Source of the DNA: Olsenella uli
GTDB taxonomy: Bacteria; Actinomycetota; Coriobacteriia; Coriobacteriales; Atopobiaceae
Direction of reading: 5' to 3'
Length of the DNA stretch: 20,456 nt
Assembly (NCBI RefSeq): GCF_901212655.1
Contig: NZ_CAAKON010000028.1
Location: 1-20,456, forward strand
The number at the start of each line of letters is the position of its first letter. The first letter of the stretch is position 1. Under the pieces are notes generated by a model. The model was not told where the DNA came from, made no database searches, and saw only the letters and a program-made list of their open reading frames with translations. Position numbers and translations under genes: made by a program. Positions 1-8,189 of the stretch are shown here, in pieces.

Positions 1-26
1 GTAAACAACCTGTTGGCACTAAACAC

Positions 27-920
27 CTAGCTAATGAGAAAAGCCGCAAGGATGCCCTCATGGCAGGTGACGCTAGCCTCGGAGCTCTCGATGACGTTTG
101 AGATGCCGCGGTCACGGAGGGCGTCCACACGAAAGCGGTCGAGGCACCAGCGCATCCCCGCCTCGCTCACGAGCGTTCCGTCCGCGAGAGCCACGAAGGA
201 GAAGTGAAGCCCGCTCGCATCCTCGCCCATCACCCACGTCCCTGTGCCCCGCGGCGAGAGGATGCGGCACTCGAACGCGTCCTCCACCAACCGAGGCGCC
301 AGGTCCGCGTTGGCAGCAAGCACGCCAAAGACCGCCAGGGCATGGTCCATCCTGCCCGCGCTCGCGCAGGTCACCGTCACCTCGAGCGGCTCATCGCACT
401 CAGCGGCAAGCTGCCGTGCGCACGAGAAGGCAAGCGACAGATCCGTGTCGTACTTTGCCGGCGGAAAGAGGCGAATTCCGAGCTCGCCATAAAGCCCGTG
501 AATCTCGGGGACATCGCGCACGTCATCCGCGGGGGTCACCCGCATGAGCACATCCGGTGCGGGCGATCTGTCGGCACCACAAGCGCTACGGTCCTTGGAT
601 GGGGAGATGTCCGGGCACAAGCGCACGCGCGCGCTGGACGAGCGCCCCGTCCCCTCGTCGGAAGCCACGACGCTGGACGCGGGCAAAGGGGTGCTCGAGC
701 CACCATTCTCGCCCCCAGCCACGCGAGCACGGAGCCACCGCAGCGTCTCGGGGTTGACGGTGTCCGCATCCCCGCAGAAGGCGTCTGGGACAACGCCCGC
801 CGCCCGGCAGGCATCCGCGCCGCGGTCAACCGCCACAACCGTGCCAGCCTCGCGGGCGAGCGAGGACAGCAATGCCGGGGAACTCGGCTCGGGCGAACCG
901 GCAACCAGAAGAACTCTCAT
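27..920 (-). CDS. thiN: Thiamine pyrophosphokinase with a large internal insertion
   Basis: Transfers pyrophosphate from ATP to thiamine, giving the cofactor thiamine diphosphate in the cytoplasm. Family motifs are visible in order: the N-terminal Rossmann-like part with VDRGAD (31-36) and GDADT (50-54, usually GDxDS), then FPPAKYDTDLSLAF (152-165, the PxKDxTD region), ASAGRMDHALA (186-196, the GxRxDH region), and a C-terminal GISN near residue 273. At 297 aa it is longer than the usual 210-220 aa. The excess is a Ser/Gly-rich stretch of roughly residues 69-148 between GDADT and the PxKDxTD motif. The ATG lies 2 bp after the TAG of the upstream HAD gene, and a GGAGG inside the end of that gene serves as ribosome binding site, so the two are probably translationally coupled. 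Product is confident; the role of the insertion is unknown. Confidence 0.9.
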   Translation of the reverse strand: MRVLLVAGSPEPSSPALLSSLAREAGTVVAVDRGADACRAAGVVPDAFCGDADTVNPETLRWLRARVAGGENGGSSTPLPASSVVASDEGTGRSSSARVRLCPDISPSKDRSACGADRSPAPDVLMRVTPADDVRDVPEIHGLYGELGIRLFPPAKYDTDLSLAFSCARQLAAECDEPLEVTVTCASAGRMDHALAVFGVLAANADLAPRLVEDAFECRILSPRGTGTWVMGEDASGLHFSFVALADGTLVSEAGMRWCLDRFRVDALRDRGISNVIESSEASVTCHEGILAAFLIS

Positions 921-922
921 GC

Positions 923-1624
923 CTACGCCTCCGGCATTCGCTTGCGGCGGGCGTCATCAAACGCTCGAATACCATCGAGCGAGAGACCCTCGTATTCATA
1001 AGAGAAGACATCAGCCCAAGCGCGAATGAAGTCCTCGTCACGGCCGTCGTGCTCGTTGTAGATACCGGCCACGTGAAAGCCCGCGCGGCGGGAGGTCTCA
1101 ACGCCAAAGGGGGCGTCCTCAAAGACCCACGTCTCGCCGAGTGGGACTCCCAGGCGCTCAAGCGCCTCGAGGTAGACGTCAGGATGGTCCTTGTCATAGC
1201 CATCGCGCACCTCGGCGGTACACACCACGTCCCTAAAGAAGCCGTCGAGACCATGGACGCGCAGAGCATCCCAGACGAGGCTCGACGTGGTGGAGGTGGC
1301 AATGATCAGCGGGATCTTGGCCGCCGCGAGCGACTCAACGAACGCATGGACGCCCGGCATCTCGGGAATGTGATGCTCATACTGGTCGCGCATGTAGTCG
1401 TGAATCTCGCGATTGAGGGCCTCGGCGCTCTCCCCCAAGCCAAAGGACTCATGAAGCCAGCGCGTGCCCTGAGGAAGCGTCATCGGCTCGACGGTCTCCT
1501 GCATCTCACCTGTGCAGACAAGGCCATGCGACTCGACGAGATGGGCAAAGGCGCCGTACCACACCTGCATGGAATCAAGCAGCGTGCCGTCGCAGTCGAA
1601 GATGGCTCCAGAGATTGCGGCCAT
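923..1624 (-). CDS. HAD-superfamily phosphatase (beta-phosphoglucomutase-like)
   Basis: Predicted cytoplasmic HAD hydrolase of 233 aa, removing or moving phosphate on a small substrate that cannot be named from sequence. Motif I is FDCDGTLLDS (residues 9-18, nucleophile Asp10, acid/base Asp12). Motif II is the Thr/Ser at IIATSTTS (107-114), motif III the Lys in YDKDHPDVY (143-151), and motif IV is VFEDAPFGVETSRRAG (167-182). A helical cap sits between motif I and II, as in the beta-phosphoglucomutase/GPH group. The start at 1624 is chosen because an AAAGGA ribosome site precedes it and the family fold begins there. An open frame continues to 1774 but has no family similarity. It is followed after 2 bp by thiN, so a role near thiamine phosphate metabolism is possible but unproven. 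Confidence 0.85.
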   Translation of the reverse strand: MAAISGAIFDCDGTLLDSMQVWYGAFAHLVESHGLVCTGEMQETVEPMTLPQGTRWLHESFGLGESAEALNREIHDYMRDQYEHHIPEMPGVHAFVESLAAAKIPLIIATSTTSSLVWDALRVHGLDGFFRDVVCTAEVRDGYDKDHPDVYLEALERLGVPLGETWVFEDAPFGVETSRRAGFHVAGIYNEHDGRDEDFIRAWADVFSYEYEGLSLDGIRAFDDARRKRMPEA

Positions 1625-1928
1625 GGAAGGTCCTTTCGGTATGAAGCGAACGAGCATGCGGATACAAACGCGTGCGAGGCAAGCGGACCCCCCCCCACCG
1701 CGCCGTGATGGCACGGGTTCGAGGGCGGGGAATCGAGACGATTCGTCACTCGCGCGCACTTGCCCCGCGCCCACGGCCCGCCATGTCCCCGGCCCACATT
1801 TTCACACGTCCAGCGTAGAAATGGGGAAATGCGTCCGCACCTTTTTCTCGCTCGAGGTATTGGGTAAAGTACTGCCTTGTGTATTTCGACGGTTCGATCG
1901 AGAACCCAGCTACGGAGGTATGTGAGAG
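1625..1928. other. Divergent intergenic region, HAD gene and fmdB-like gene
   Basis: This 304-bp gap separates two diverging genes, so it should hold a promoter for each. A weak plus-strand candidate is TTGGGT (1860-1865), 16 bp, TATTTC (1882-1887). No convincing minus-strand promoter is seen. A run of nine C (1688-1696), G on the transcribed strand, lies about 64 bp ahead of the HAD start. No tRNA or small-RNA structure was recognised. Confidence 0.4.
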
Positions 1929-2213
1929 ATGGCTCGTTACGACTACAAGTGCACCAGCTGCGACAAGGTCTTCGAGGTGGAGCACCCAATGAGCGAGCGC
2001 CCGCACATCACCTGCCCAAACTGCGGAGCGGACGCCGAGCGCGTCTTTGAGCCGAGTGGCATCAGCTTCAAGGGCTCAGGCTTCTACAACACAGACCAGC
2101 GCGGCGGCAGCTCCTCCACAGCGGCCACCTCCGCGCCCTCCGAGAGCAGTACTGCAAGCGCTGCCCCCTCGAACGACGCCTGCGCCGGCTGCGAACACTG
2201 CGCCAGCAAGTAG
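1929..2213 (+). CDS. FmdB-family zinc-ribbon protein
   Basis: A 94-aa protein of the FmdB/CxxC_CxxC_SSSS putative regulatory family. The N-terminal ribbon begins MARYDYKCTSC and has the pairs C8/C11 and C29/C32, expected to bind one zinc. The family GSGFYNTD stretch follows (about residues 50-57), then a low-complexity Ser/Thr/Ala tail and a C-terminal cluster of three extra cysteines (CAGCEHC). Its molecular role is not established in any family member known to me; the name comes from a formamidase/methylamidase regulator. A GGAGG at 1914-1918 lies 10 bases before the ATG. The gene stands alone and converges on rsmB. Confidence 0.85.
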   Translation: MARYDYKCTSCDKVFEVEHPMSERPHITCPNCGADAERVFEPSGISFKGSGFYNTDQRGGSSSTAATSAPSESSTASAAPSNDACAGCEHCASK

Positions 2214-2280
2214 GCATGGCGTCTGAGCGCCAACGCCCCACGCAGAATGACGCGCGCATCTGCCGCACGGCAAACAACAA

Positions 2281-2312
2281 GGGGACGGTCACCGAGCGAG
2301 GTGGCCGTCCCC
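2281..2312. terminator. Bidirectional terminator between fmdB-like gene and rsmB
   Basis: A 13-bp stem (2281-2293 with 2300-2312, one T-G pair) closes a 6-nt loop. Plus-strand transcripts read into TCTTTGT and minus-strand transcripts into TTGTTGTTTG, so it can end both converging genes. It lies 67 bp past the fmdB-like stop and about 65 bp past the rsmB stop. Confidence 0.8.
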
Positions 2313-2376
2313 TCTTTGTCGACAAGCAAGCCGTCACAAGCGGCTGCGGCAAAGAAGAGCGCCAGCGCGCTACGGG

Positions 2377-3828
2377 CTACACGCGTCGAACGAGACGGCA
2401 GCAGTAGTGACCGTCAAACGACCCCTCGATGGGCACCGACTGGAAATCCCCACGTTCCGAGACCCATGACGAGACGACCAGGCGCGCCCTATCATCAAGC
2501 GACGCGACACCGGGAGCCTCGAGCACGTTCTCGCGACGGAAGCCTCGCCCGGCGTCCGAGGCAAGAAACGCATCGACAACGCCAACGTTCTCCTCGTCAA
2601 ACAGGGAGCACGTCGCGTAGACGAGAGAGCCACCCGGCGCAACGCGACCTGCCGCAGCCTCGAGCAGGCTCAACTGGAGACGAGGCAACGAGCCCTCGTT
2701 TGCGACGTCAAGCGCAGCCTCGTCGAGCGACCAGGGAATCTCGGGGTGACGACGCATGGTGCCCGAGCCAGAGCACGGCGCGTCAACGAGCACCGCATCG
2801 AAGCTGCCCGAGAGCTCGGCGGGAATCTCCTCGTCATTCCCGAGCTTCGTGACATCAAACTCCGTGCAGGAAACGATAGTGGGAAGGCCCGCGACACGCA
2901 TGCGCTCGCGCGAGATGCGCACCTTGGACGCAATGGAGTCGCAACCATGGACCTCAAGCGTGCCGGACTTACCGGAAAGCTCCGCAGCATCCCCTACGAG
3001 TAGCAGGGACTTCGTGCCACGACCCTGCCCGACCTCGAGCAGCCTGCCCGAAGCAACGCTTGCCATGCGACAGACAGCCTGCGCGGCAAGGTCTGCCGTC
3101 ACCACGGCGCACGCGCGCACAAGGCCGCTCGAGCCGAGGGCGCCGGCCTGGCCGATGCGCCACGCACGAGGAAGCCCGGCCTCGACGGGCTCGAGCCCCT
3201 CGGCCTCCATACGCGCGACAACTTCCTCACCCCCAAACGGAGGCACGGAGACGTAGACGGGCGCTGGCTCAAGCGCGCCGGCACAGACGGAAGCCGCGGC
3301 GCGGGGGCCGAGGGTCCCGACCAGCCTGCGAACGATCCAGGAGGGATAGCCAGAGGCCAGGCAGAGCTCCTCTTCAGAGGGCTCGCGCTTGGCACCGGCA
3401 GCAACCGCGGCAACCACCTCGCGGGCGTCATCGACCTGGGCACGGCCCTCGCCGATACGCCGAAGAACCGCATTGGCCATGCGCGCGGCCCTGGGCTGCA
3501 CGCTGCGCACGAGCTCGACCCCTTGGCTCACGGACACCTGCGTGGGCGTATCGAGGTAGAGCACCTCAAACGCGGCAAGCCTAAACGCGTCACGAACGAG
3601 AGGCTCCAGCTTGCCCGCATGCATAACGTGTGCGTCGATCCTGTGGTCGAGCTCTCCGGCAGCCACGTTCACGCCAAGCACGAGGCGTGTCGCCAGCGCG
3701 CGTCCCTTGCTCCCAAGCGAGGACATCTCATGGGCGCCACGCAGCAGGTCGCGCGCACGGGCGCCACGACGGCGCTGGCGTGAAAGCAGGCGCAGGGCAA
3801 CGGTGCGCGCAGGACTCGCGACGGCCAT
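2377..3828 (-). CDS. rsmB: 16S rRNA (cytosine-5-)-methyltransferase RsmB (Sun/Fmu)
   Basis: SAM-dependent enzyme expected to methylate C967 (E. coli numbering) of 16S rRNA. The 483-aa chain has an N-terminal NusB-like RNA-binding domain (about 1-145) and a C-terminal Rossmann methyltransferase domain (about 235-483). Motif IV is DAPCSGSGTMRRHPEIPW (349-366, Cys352) and motif VI is YATCS (404-408, catalytic Cys407), the two-cysteine pattern of RNA m5C methyltransferases. The SAM-binding motif I reads LLEVGQGRGTK (263-273) in place of the common DxCAAPGGKT form. The ATG follows the fmt stop with no gap, so translation is probably coupled. It is the last gene of the def-fmt-rsmB unit. Confidence 0.92.
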   Translation of the reverse strand: MAVASPARTVALRLLSRQRRRGARARDLLRGAHEMSSLGSKGRALATRLVLGVNVAAGELDHRIDAHVMHAGKLEPLVRDAFRLAAFEVLYLDTPTQVSVSQGVELVRSVQPRAARMANAVLRRIGEGRAQVDDAREVVAAVAAGAKREPSEEELCLASGYPSWIVRRLVGTLGPRAAASVCAGALEPAPVYVSVPPFGGEEVVARMEAEGLEPVEAGLPRAWRIGQAGALGSSGLVRACAVVTADLAAQAVCRMASVASGRLLEVGQGRGTKSLLLVGDAAELSGKSGTLEVHGCDSIASKVRISRERMRVAGLPTIVSCTEFDVTKLGNDEEIPAELSGSFDAVLVDAPCSGSGTMRRHPEIPWSLDEAALDVANEGSLPRLQLSLLEAAAGRVAPGGSLVYATCSLFDEENVGVVDAFLASDAGRGFRRENVLEAPGVASLDDRARLVVSSWVSERGDFQSVPIEGSFDGHYCCRLVRRV

Positions 3829-4746
3829 CTAGACCCGCTCCCAACGAATGTCGTAGCCACGAAGGCCGGCCGCCCAGGCGCTCGCAGGCATCTCGCGCTT
3901 GCCGTCGGGCTTGACCTCGAGCACCTCGAGGGAGCCGTCGGCACAGCCGAGAAGCACGCGGCCGTGGGAAACGGAGACCTCGCCAGCGGCGAGCGACGCG
4001 CCTCCAGAGCGGCGAGCCCGCGTGACCCTAACGCCCTTGCCCGCAACCTTGCAGCGCGCAGGCGCCGCATCCATGCTCGCCTGAACGCGGCGGACATTTG
4101 CGAGCGCGGCGTCAGACGGGTCGAGGCGCATCTCGGCCTTCTCGACCTTGTGGGCGTAGGTGACGAGCGACTCGTCCTGCTCGGTCCACGAAGCGGCGCC
4201 ATCCTCGATGTGGCGCAGGGCCTCCACCAGGGCGCCGCCACCAAGCTCGGCAAGCTCGTCCATCAGGTCGGCACAGGGCTTGTCGGCCACCTCGGTGGAA
4301 ACCTGGGCACAATAGGCGCCGGCATCAAGCTCATGTACCACACGCATGATGGAAACGCCGGCGCGCTCGTCGCCCGCGAGAACCGCGCGCTGGATCGGGG
4401 CGGCGCCGCGCCAGCGCGGCAGCAGCGAGGCGTGTACGTTGAAGCAGCCGAGCGGCGCGAGCTCCAGAATGGAATCCGGCAGGATGCAGCCATAGGCGGC
4501 GACACAGGTGACGTCGGGGGCGAGGGCGCGAAGCTCGTCCGACACCTCGGGCGTTATGCGATTCGCCTCAATGACGCGAAGGCCACGGGCGAGCGCCTCG
4601 GCCTTGACCGGGCTCGGCTCGAGCTTCTTGCCACGGCTGCGAATGGCGTCCGGACGAGTGACCACGGCCACGACGTCGAACGCCTCGTCTAGCGCACGCA
4701 GGGACGGCACCGCGAACTCGGGGGTGCCCATGAAGACGACGCGCAT
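3829..4746 (-). CDS. fmt: Methionyl-tRNA formyltransferase
   Basis: Formylates Met on initiator tRNA using 10-formyltetrahydrofolate, so translation can start with fMet. The 305-aa protein opens with the formyltransferase fold (MRVVFMGTPEFAVPSL). The catalytic triad of the family is visible as Asn103 and His105 in NVHASLLPRWRGAAPIQ (103-119) and Asp141 in HELDAGAY. A C-terminal OB-like domain occupies about residues 205-305. The ATG at 4746 is chosen over an in-frame GTG at 4752 because AGGAGG (4752-4757) then sits 5 bases before it; the GTG would overlap that ribosome site. The stop of def overlaps this ribosome site, giving a 9-bp gap and likely coupled expression with the deformylase that undoes the modification. 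Confidence 0.96.
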   Translation of the reverse strand: MRVVFMGTPEFAVPSLRALDEAFDVVAVVTRPDAIRSRGKKLEPSPVKAEALARGLRVIEANRITPEVSDELRALAPDVTCVAAYGCILPDSILELAPLGCFNVHASLLPRWRGAAPIQRAVLAGDERAGVSIMRVVHELDAGAYCAQVSTEVADKPCADLMDELAELGGGALVEALRHIEDGAASWTEQDESLVTYAHKVEKAEMRLDPSDAALANVRRVQASMDAAPARCKVAGKGVRVTRARRSGGASLAAGEVSVSHGRVLLGCADGSLEVLEVKPDGKREMPASAWAAGLRGYDIRWERV

Positions 4747-4755
4747 GCGCACCTC

Positions 4756-5304
4756 CTAGTTGGTCGAGGTCTCGCCGGGACGGGCACCGTCCTCGATGGC
4801 CAGCTCGGCCGCGCGCAGCGCCTGGAGGCGCTTCGTGGGCGAGAGGTGGTCAATCATCGTAACGCCGTTCAGGTGGTCGATCTCGTGCTGGAGGCACACG
4901 GCCAGGAGGTTGTTCTCGGCCTCGTACTGCATGAGGTCGCCGTCGAGGTCGAGCGCGCGGACGATGACGTGGCTCGGACGGCTGACCTGCACCGAAATGC
5001 CCGGGAAGGAAAGGCAGCCCTCGTTGAAGGGGCGCTCGGGACCGTCGGCCGCAACAATCTCTGGGTTGATGAGGACGTAGGGGTTCTTCTCACCGTCGGG
5101 CTCGGCGTAGTCGCAGTCGACGACGACCATGCGCACGAGCTCACCGACCTGCGGGGCGGCAAGGCCGCAGCCCTCGGCCGCGTACATGTCCTTGAGCATG
5201 CGCTTGGCCAGGGCCTTTACCTTGGCATCGATCTTCTCGATGGGTTGGCACTTCTGTGAAAGCCGGGGGTCCGGCGTAAGGACGATCTCGTCAATGGCGC
5301 TCAT
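4756..5304 (-). CDS. def: Peptide deformylase
   Basis: Metal-dependent hydrolase that removes the formyl group from the N-terminal fMet of new proteins. All three family motifs are seen in the 182-aa product: GCGLAAPQ (45-52), EGCLS (95-99, metal ligand Cys97) and QHEIDH (139-144, ligands His140 and His144, catalytic Glu141). The second position of motif I is Cys where most members have Ile or Val. The start at 5304 is supported by AAGGAG four bases upstream; the open frame continues to 5445 without family similarity and across the priA terminator. First gene of def-fmt-rsmB, a common bacterial grouping. Confidence 0.95.
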   Translation of the reverse strand: MSAIDEIVLTPDPRLSQKCQPIEKIDAKVKALAKRMLKDMYAAEGCGLAAPQVGELVRMVVVDCDYAEPDGEKNPYVLINPEIVAADGPERPFNEGCLSFPGISVQVSRPSHVIVRALDLDGDLMQYEAENNLLAVCLQHEIDHLNGVTMIDHLSPTKRLQALRAAELAIEDGARPGETSTN

Positions 5305-5381
5305 GGGGCTCCTTATTTCGATTGCAAAACTTAATCTTACCCAGCCTTGCCTAGCAGCCCAGCTCAAACCTTTCAATTCAA

Positions 5382-5414
5382 GTAAAGCCGACAGCTCGTG
5401 AGCTGCCGGCTTAC
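5382..5414 (-). terminator. Terminator of priA
   Basis: An inverted repeat (arms 5382-5397 and 5400-5414, with one bulged base and a G-T pair on the minus strand) is followed on the minus strand by TTTACTTGAATTG. It lies about 57 bp past the priA stop, so def probably starts from its own promoter in 5305-5381. A TAAGAT is present there on the minus strand, but no good -35 partner was found. Confidence 0.6.
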
Positions 5415-5470
5415 ATGAGCCGCTGCATCTATGGCTCATGGTCAAATGCCAACCCCTTACCGTTTGGCTC

Positions 5471-7933
5471 CTACATCATGTCGTACGCGTCGATGTCGAT
5501 CGAGACCGTCACCTTACGGTCTTGCGGCAGCGTAGCGGCGGCGTGGGCGAGCAGAGGCCCAAGGTCCGCCTCTACGGGCGCTTTCACGACGATGTGCCGG
5601 CGGAGGCGGTCCTTCACGCGAGCCTTAACGCACTCGGCGGGCCCAAGCACCTCCCAGCCATCCGGAAGCTCGGGCACCCCGGGCCACGCGAACTCGGGAG
5701 GTGCGGGGATAGCCGCCTGGGGAGACGCGAAGAGCGAGGCCTGGGCCGGACCGCTCGTGAACTCCGCCCAACGTGCCGCGGCGCCAGCGACGACGCGTCT
5801 TCGGCCCTCCGACTCCGGGACGGCAACCGCGTCGCGCACGGCATCCGCAAGCGCCTTGCAACGTTCCCGCACGACGCTCTCCCCCACGCCCGTGACCGTA
5901 ACATTGGCGAGCCTTGAATACGGCGGGTAGTACGCCTCCTCACGCTGCTCGAGCTCGTAGCGCTCGAAAAGCGAGCGGTCGTGCCGCGCCACCGACTGAA
6001 TGGCCGGGTGCGTGGCCCAATACGTCTGCACGACGACCTCGCCCGGGCGCTCCCCGCGGCCGGCACGACCCGCCACCTGCTCGAGCAGGTGATACGTGCG
6101 CTCCGCCGCACGAAAGTCCGGCAGCTTGAGCGTGGTGTCCGCATTCACCACGCCCACGAGTGTGACCTCAGGAAAGTCGAGGCCCTTGGCGATCATCTGC
6201 GTGCCCACGAGCACGGCGCACGGGCTTGCGTCGAAGCGCTCGAGGAGCTTGGTATGCGCACCCTTCGTGGCCGTCGTGTCCGCGTCCATGCGGATAACGT
6301 CCACCTCCGCGCCCTCCAGAAGCACTCGTAGCTCGTCCTCCACCCGCTGCGTGCCCACGCCAAACTGCGCGAGGTAACGGCTCCCGCAATTTGGGCACTT
6401 CGTTGAGGGGTCCGGGAAGGCGCGCACGGGCCAGGAACGACCGCAGCTGTGGCAGACCAGGCTGTGCGTGCGCTCGTGATAGGTGAGGGACGTCGAGCAA
6501 TGCGTGCAGGTGGGTACGCAACCGCACTCGCGGCACATGAGGAAGCTCGCGAACCCGCGCCTGTTGAGCATAAGGACCGCCTTCTCGCGCCGCTCGGCCA
6601 CACCCAGCAGCGCATCGCGCAGCGCACGGGAGAAGATGGACCCGTTCTTGGCGGCAAACTCCCGCTTCATGTCCACCACGCGCACACGTGGCAACACGGC
6701 ACCGCCCGGGCGCTCTGGCATCTCGACACGCGTCCACGAGGCATCGTGCCACAAACCCCTGCGACAGCGCTCGAGACTCTCGAGCGAGGGGGTGGCGCTT
6801 CCCAGCACGAGCGCCGCGCCACGCAGACGAGCGAGCTCGGCCGCCGCCTCGCGCGCATGGTAGCGCGGCGCCTGGTCCTGCTTGTAAGAGCCCTCGTGCT
6901 CCTCGTCCACGACGATGAGCCCTACGTTCGAGAGTGGGGCAAAGAGGGCGGAACGCGCACCAACAACCACATGGGCGCGGCCGGAGCGGGCCATGTCCCA
7001 CTGGTCGAAGCGCTCGCCCACGGAGAGGCGCGAGTGGAGAATGGCCACGTCGTCACCAAAGCGGCTGCGAAAGCGGCCGACCGTCTGGGCGGTGAGCGAA
7101 ATCTCGGGCACGAGCACGATGGCCGAGCGTCCATGCGCACGCACGCGCTCGATGGCGTCAAGGTAGACCTCGGTCTTGCCCGAGCCCGTGACGCCGTCAA
7201 CGAGGACGACGTCTCCCCTCTCGTGCCCCACGGCACCCGCGATGGCATCAAGGGCGGCGCGCTGGCCGTCCGTGAGACGCTGGGGGCGCGGGGCAGAAGC
7301 GCTGGAGAGCGAGGAGCCCTCATCGCCGGACCCTCGGATGCGCCGGCGATGCTCAACGGACACAACGCCGCGCTTGAGCAGGGCTGACACAACGGAAGAG
7401 GCCCCGGGCACGAGAGCCGAGAGCTCTGCCATGCGCTGAGGGCCGGCCTCGAGCGCCTCGAGGACGCGCAGCTGGCGCCTGGCGTTGGCCCGAGGCTCAA
7501 ATCCCTCGGCCGACTCCGTGAGCGAGACCCAGCGGTCATCGACAGCGCGGGCGCGCTCGACCACAAGCTGCCAGGAGCCGCCGTCCTCGCGCGCAACCTT
7601 CATCGTCTGGCCAGGAGGCAGCATGAGCCTAAGACAAAGGGCGAGCGGAGCCGCGTACTCGCGCGCCATCCACTCGGCGAGCCTCGCGCCAACCTGATCG
7701 AAGGAGGGTGCGGCAAGCACCTGCTTCACGGGGAGCACGCGCGACGCGTCAACGCCGTCCGCAGGCTCATCGGTGCGCGCGATGACGTACCCCACGACGT
7801 CACGCCTGCCAAAGCTCACGAGAACGGTCGTGCCCACCAGGCAGGATTGCTCCAGCCCGGCGGGCACGTAGTAGTCAAAGCTGCCGTCGATGGCACGGGC
7901 GGCTATGTCCGGAACGATGCTCGCGTATCTCAT
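5471..7933 (-). CDS. priA: Primosomal protein N' (PriA helicase)
   Basis: Superfamily 2 DNA helicase that restarts collapsed replication forks by recognising fork structures and loading the replisome. The 820-aa length is slightly above the usual 730-800. The N-terminal 3'-end-binding domain is at about 1-105. Walker A is GVTGSGKT (247-254), Walker B is VVDEEH (341-346) and motif III is GSATPS (378-383). Eight zinc-binding cysteines lie at 467, 470, 476, 479, 494, 497, 513 and 516, followed by the second helicase lobe with GTQMIAKGLDFP. The start gives the expected MRYASIVPD beginning; only a weak GGA ribosome site precedes it. The gene appears to be transcribed alone, with a terminator after it. 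Confidence 0.96.
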   Translation of the reverse strand: MRYASIVPDIAARAIDGSFDYYVPAGLEQSCLVGTTVLVSFGRRDVVGYVIARTDEPADGVDASRVLPVKQVLAAPSFDQVGARLAEWMAREYAAPLALCLRLMLPPGQTMKVAREDGGSWQLVVERARAVDDRWVSLTESAEGFEPRANARRQLRVLEALEAGPQRMAELSALVPGASSVVSALLKRGVVSVEHRRRIRGSGDEGSSLSSASAPRPQRLTDGQRAALDAIAGAVGHERGDVVLVDGVTGSGKTEVYLDAIERVRAHGRSAIVLVPEISLTAQTVGRFRSRFGDDVAILHSRLSVGERFDQWDMARSGRAHVVVGARSALFAPLSNVGLIVVDEEHEGSYKQDQAPRYHAREAAAELARLRGAALVLGSATPSLESLERCRRGLWHDASWTRVEMPERPGGAVLPRVRVVDMKREFAAKNGSIFSRALRDALLGVAERREKAVLMLNRRGFASFLMCRECGCVPTCTHCSTSLTYHERTHSLVCHSCGRSWPVRAFPDPSTKCPNCGSRYLAQFGVGTQRVEDELRVLLEGAEVDVIRMDADTTATKGAHTKLLERFDASPCAVLVGTQMIAKGLDFPEVTLVGVVNADTTLKLPDFRAAERTYHLLEQVAGRAGRGERPGEVVVQTYWATHPAIQSVARHDRSLFERYELEQREEAYYPPYSRLANVTVTGVGESVVRERCKALADAVRDAVAVPESEGRRRVVAGAAARWAEFTSGPAQASLFASPQAAIPAPPEFAWPGVPELPDGWEVLGPAECVKARVKDRLRRHIVVKAPVEADLGPLLAHAAATLPQDRKVTVSIDIDAYDMM

Positions 7934-8037
7934 GCGTCCAGTGTGCCATCAAAAGGGCGCATGCGCCACGGGAAGCGAGGACAGCTGTGTCCCGATCAAA
8001 AAGGCCGATCCGAACCTCAAGCTCAACTCGCCAAGCT

Positions 8038-8125
8038 CCAAGCGCCAAATCGCTGGGTCCCAAGCGCCAAGCCAGCAGGCTCCAAGCGCCAAGCCAACAA
8101 GATCCAAGCGCCAAGCCGGAGACGA
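8038..8125. repeat. Four-copy 22-bp tandem repeat upstream of priA
   Basis: The 11-base head CCAAGCGCCAA occurs at 8038, 8060, 8082 and 8104, exactly 22 bp apart each time. The second half of the unit is less conserved (GCCAGCAGG, GCCAACAAG, GCCGGAGAC and a more diverged first copy). A degenerate half copy precedes the array. The 22-bp period is not a multiple of three, so this is not a protein repeat. It lies between the OPT-like remnant and priA. Confidence 0.85.
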
Positions 8126-8189
8126 ACCTGAAGCTCAGGCGAGCGAAAAGCGCCGCACTCGGCACAAGGTCCGATACGGGGCGCGCCTC

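Noticed and set aside
1..10. GTAAACAACC, also present at 12294-12303
   Set aside because: A shared 10-mer is expected by chance many times in 20 kb and the surroundings do not match.
1712..1727. tRNA-like T-arm (GGGTTCGA) in the HAD-fmdB gap
   Set aside because: No anticodon arm or acceptor stem could be folded around it on either strand.
8038..8125. CRISPR array
   Set aside because: The units are contiguous 22-bp tandem copies with no unique spacers and no cas genes nearby.
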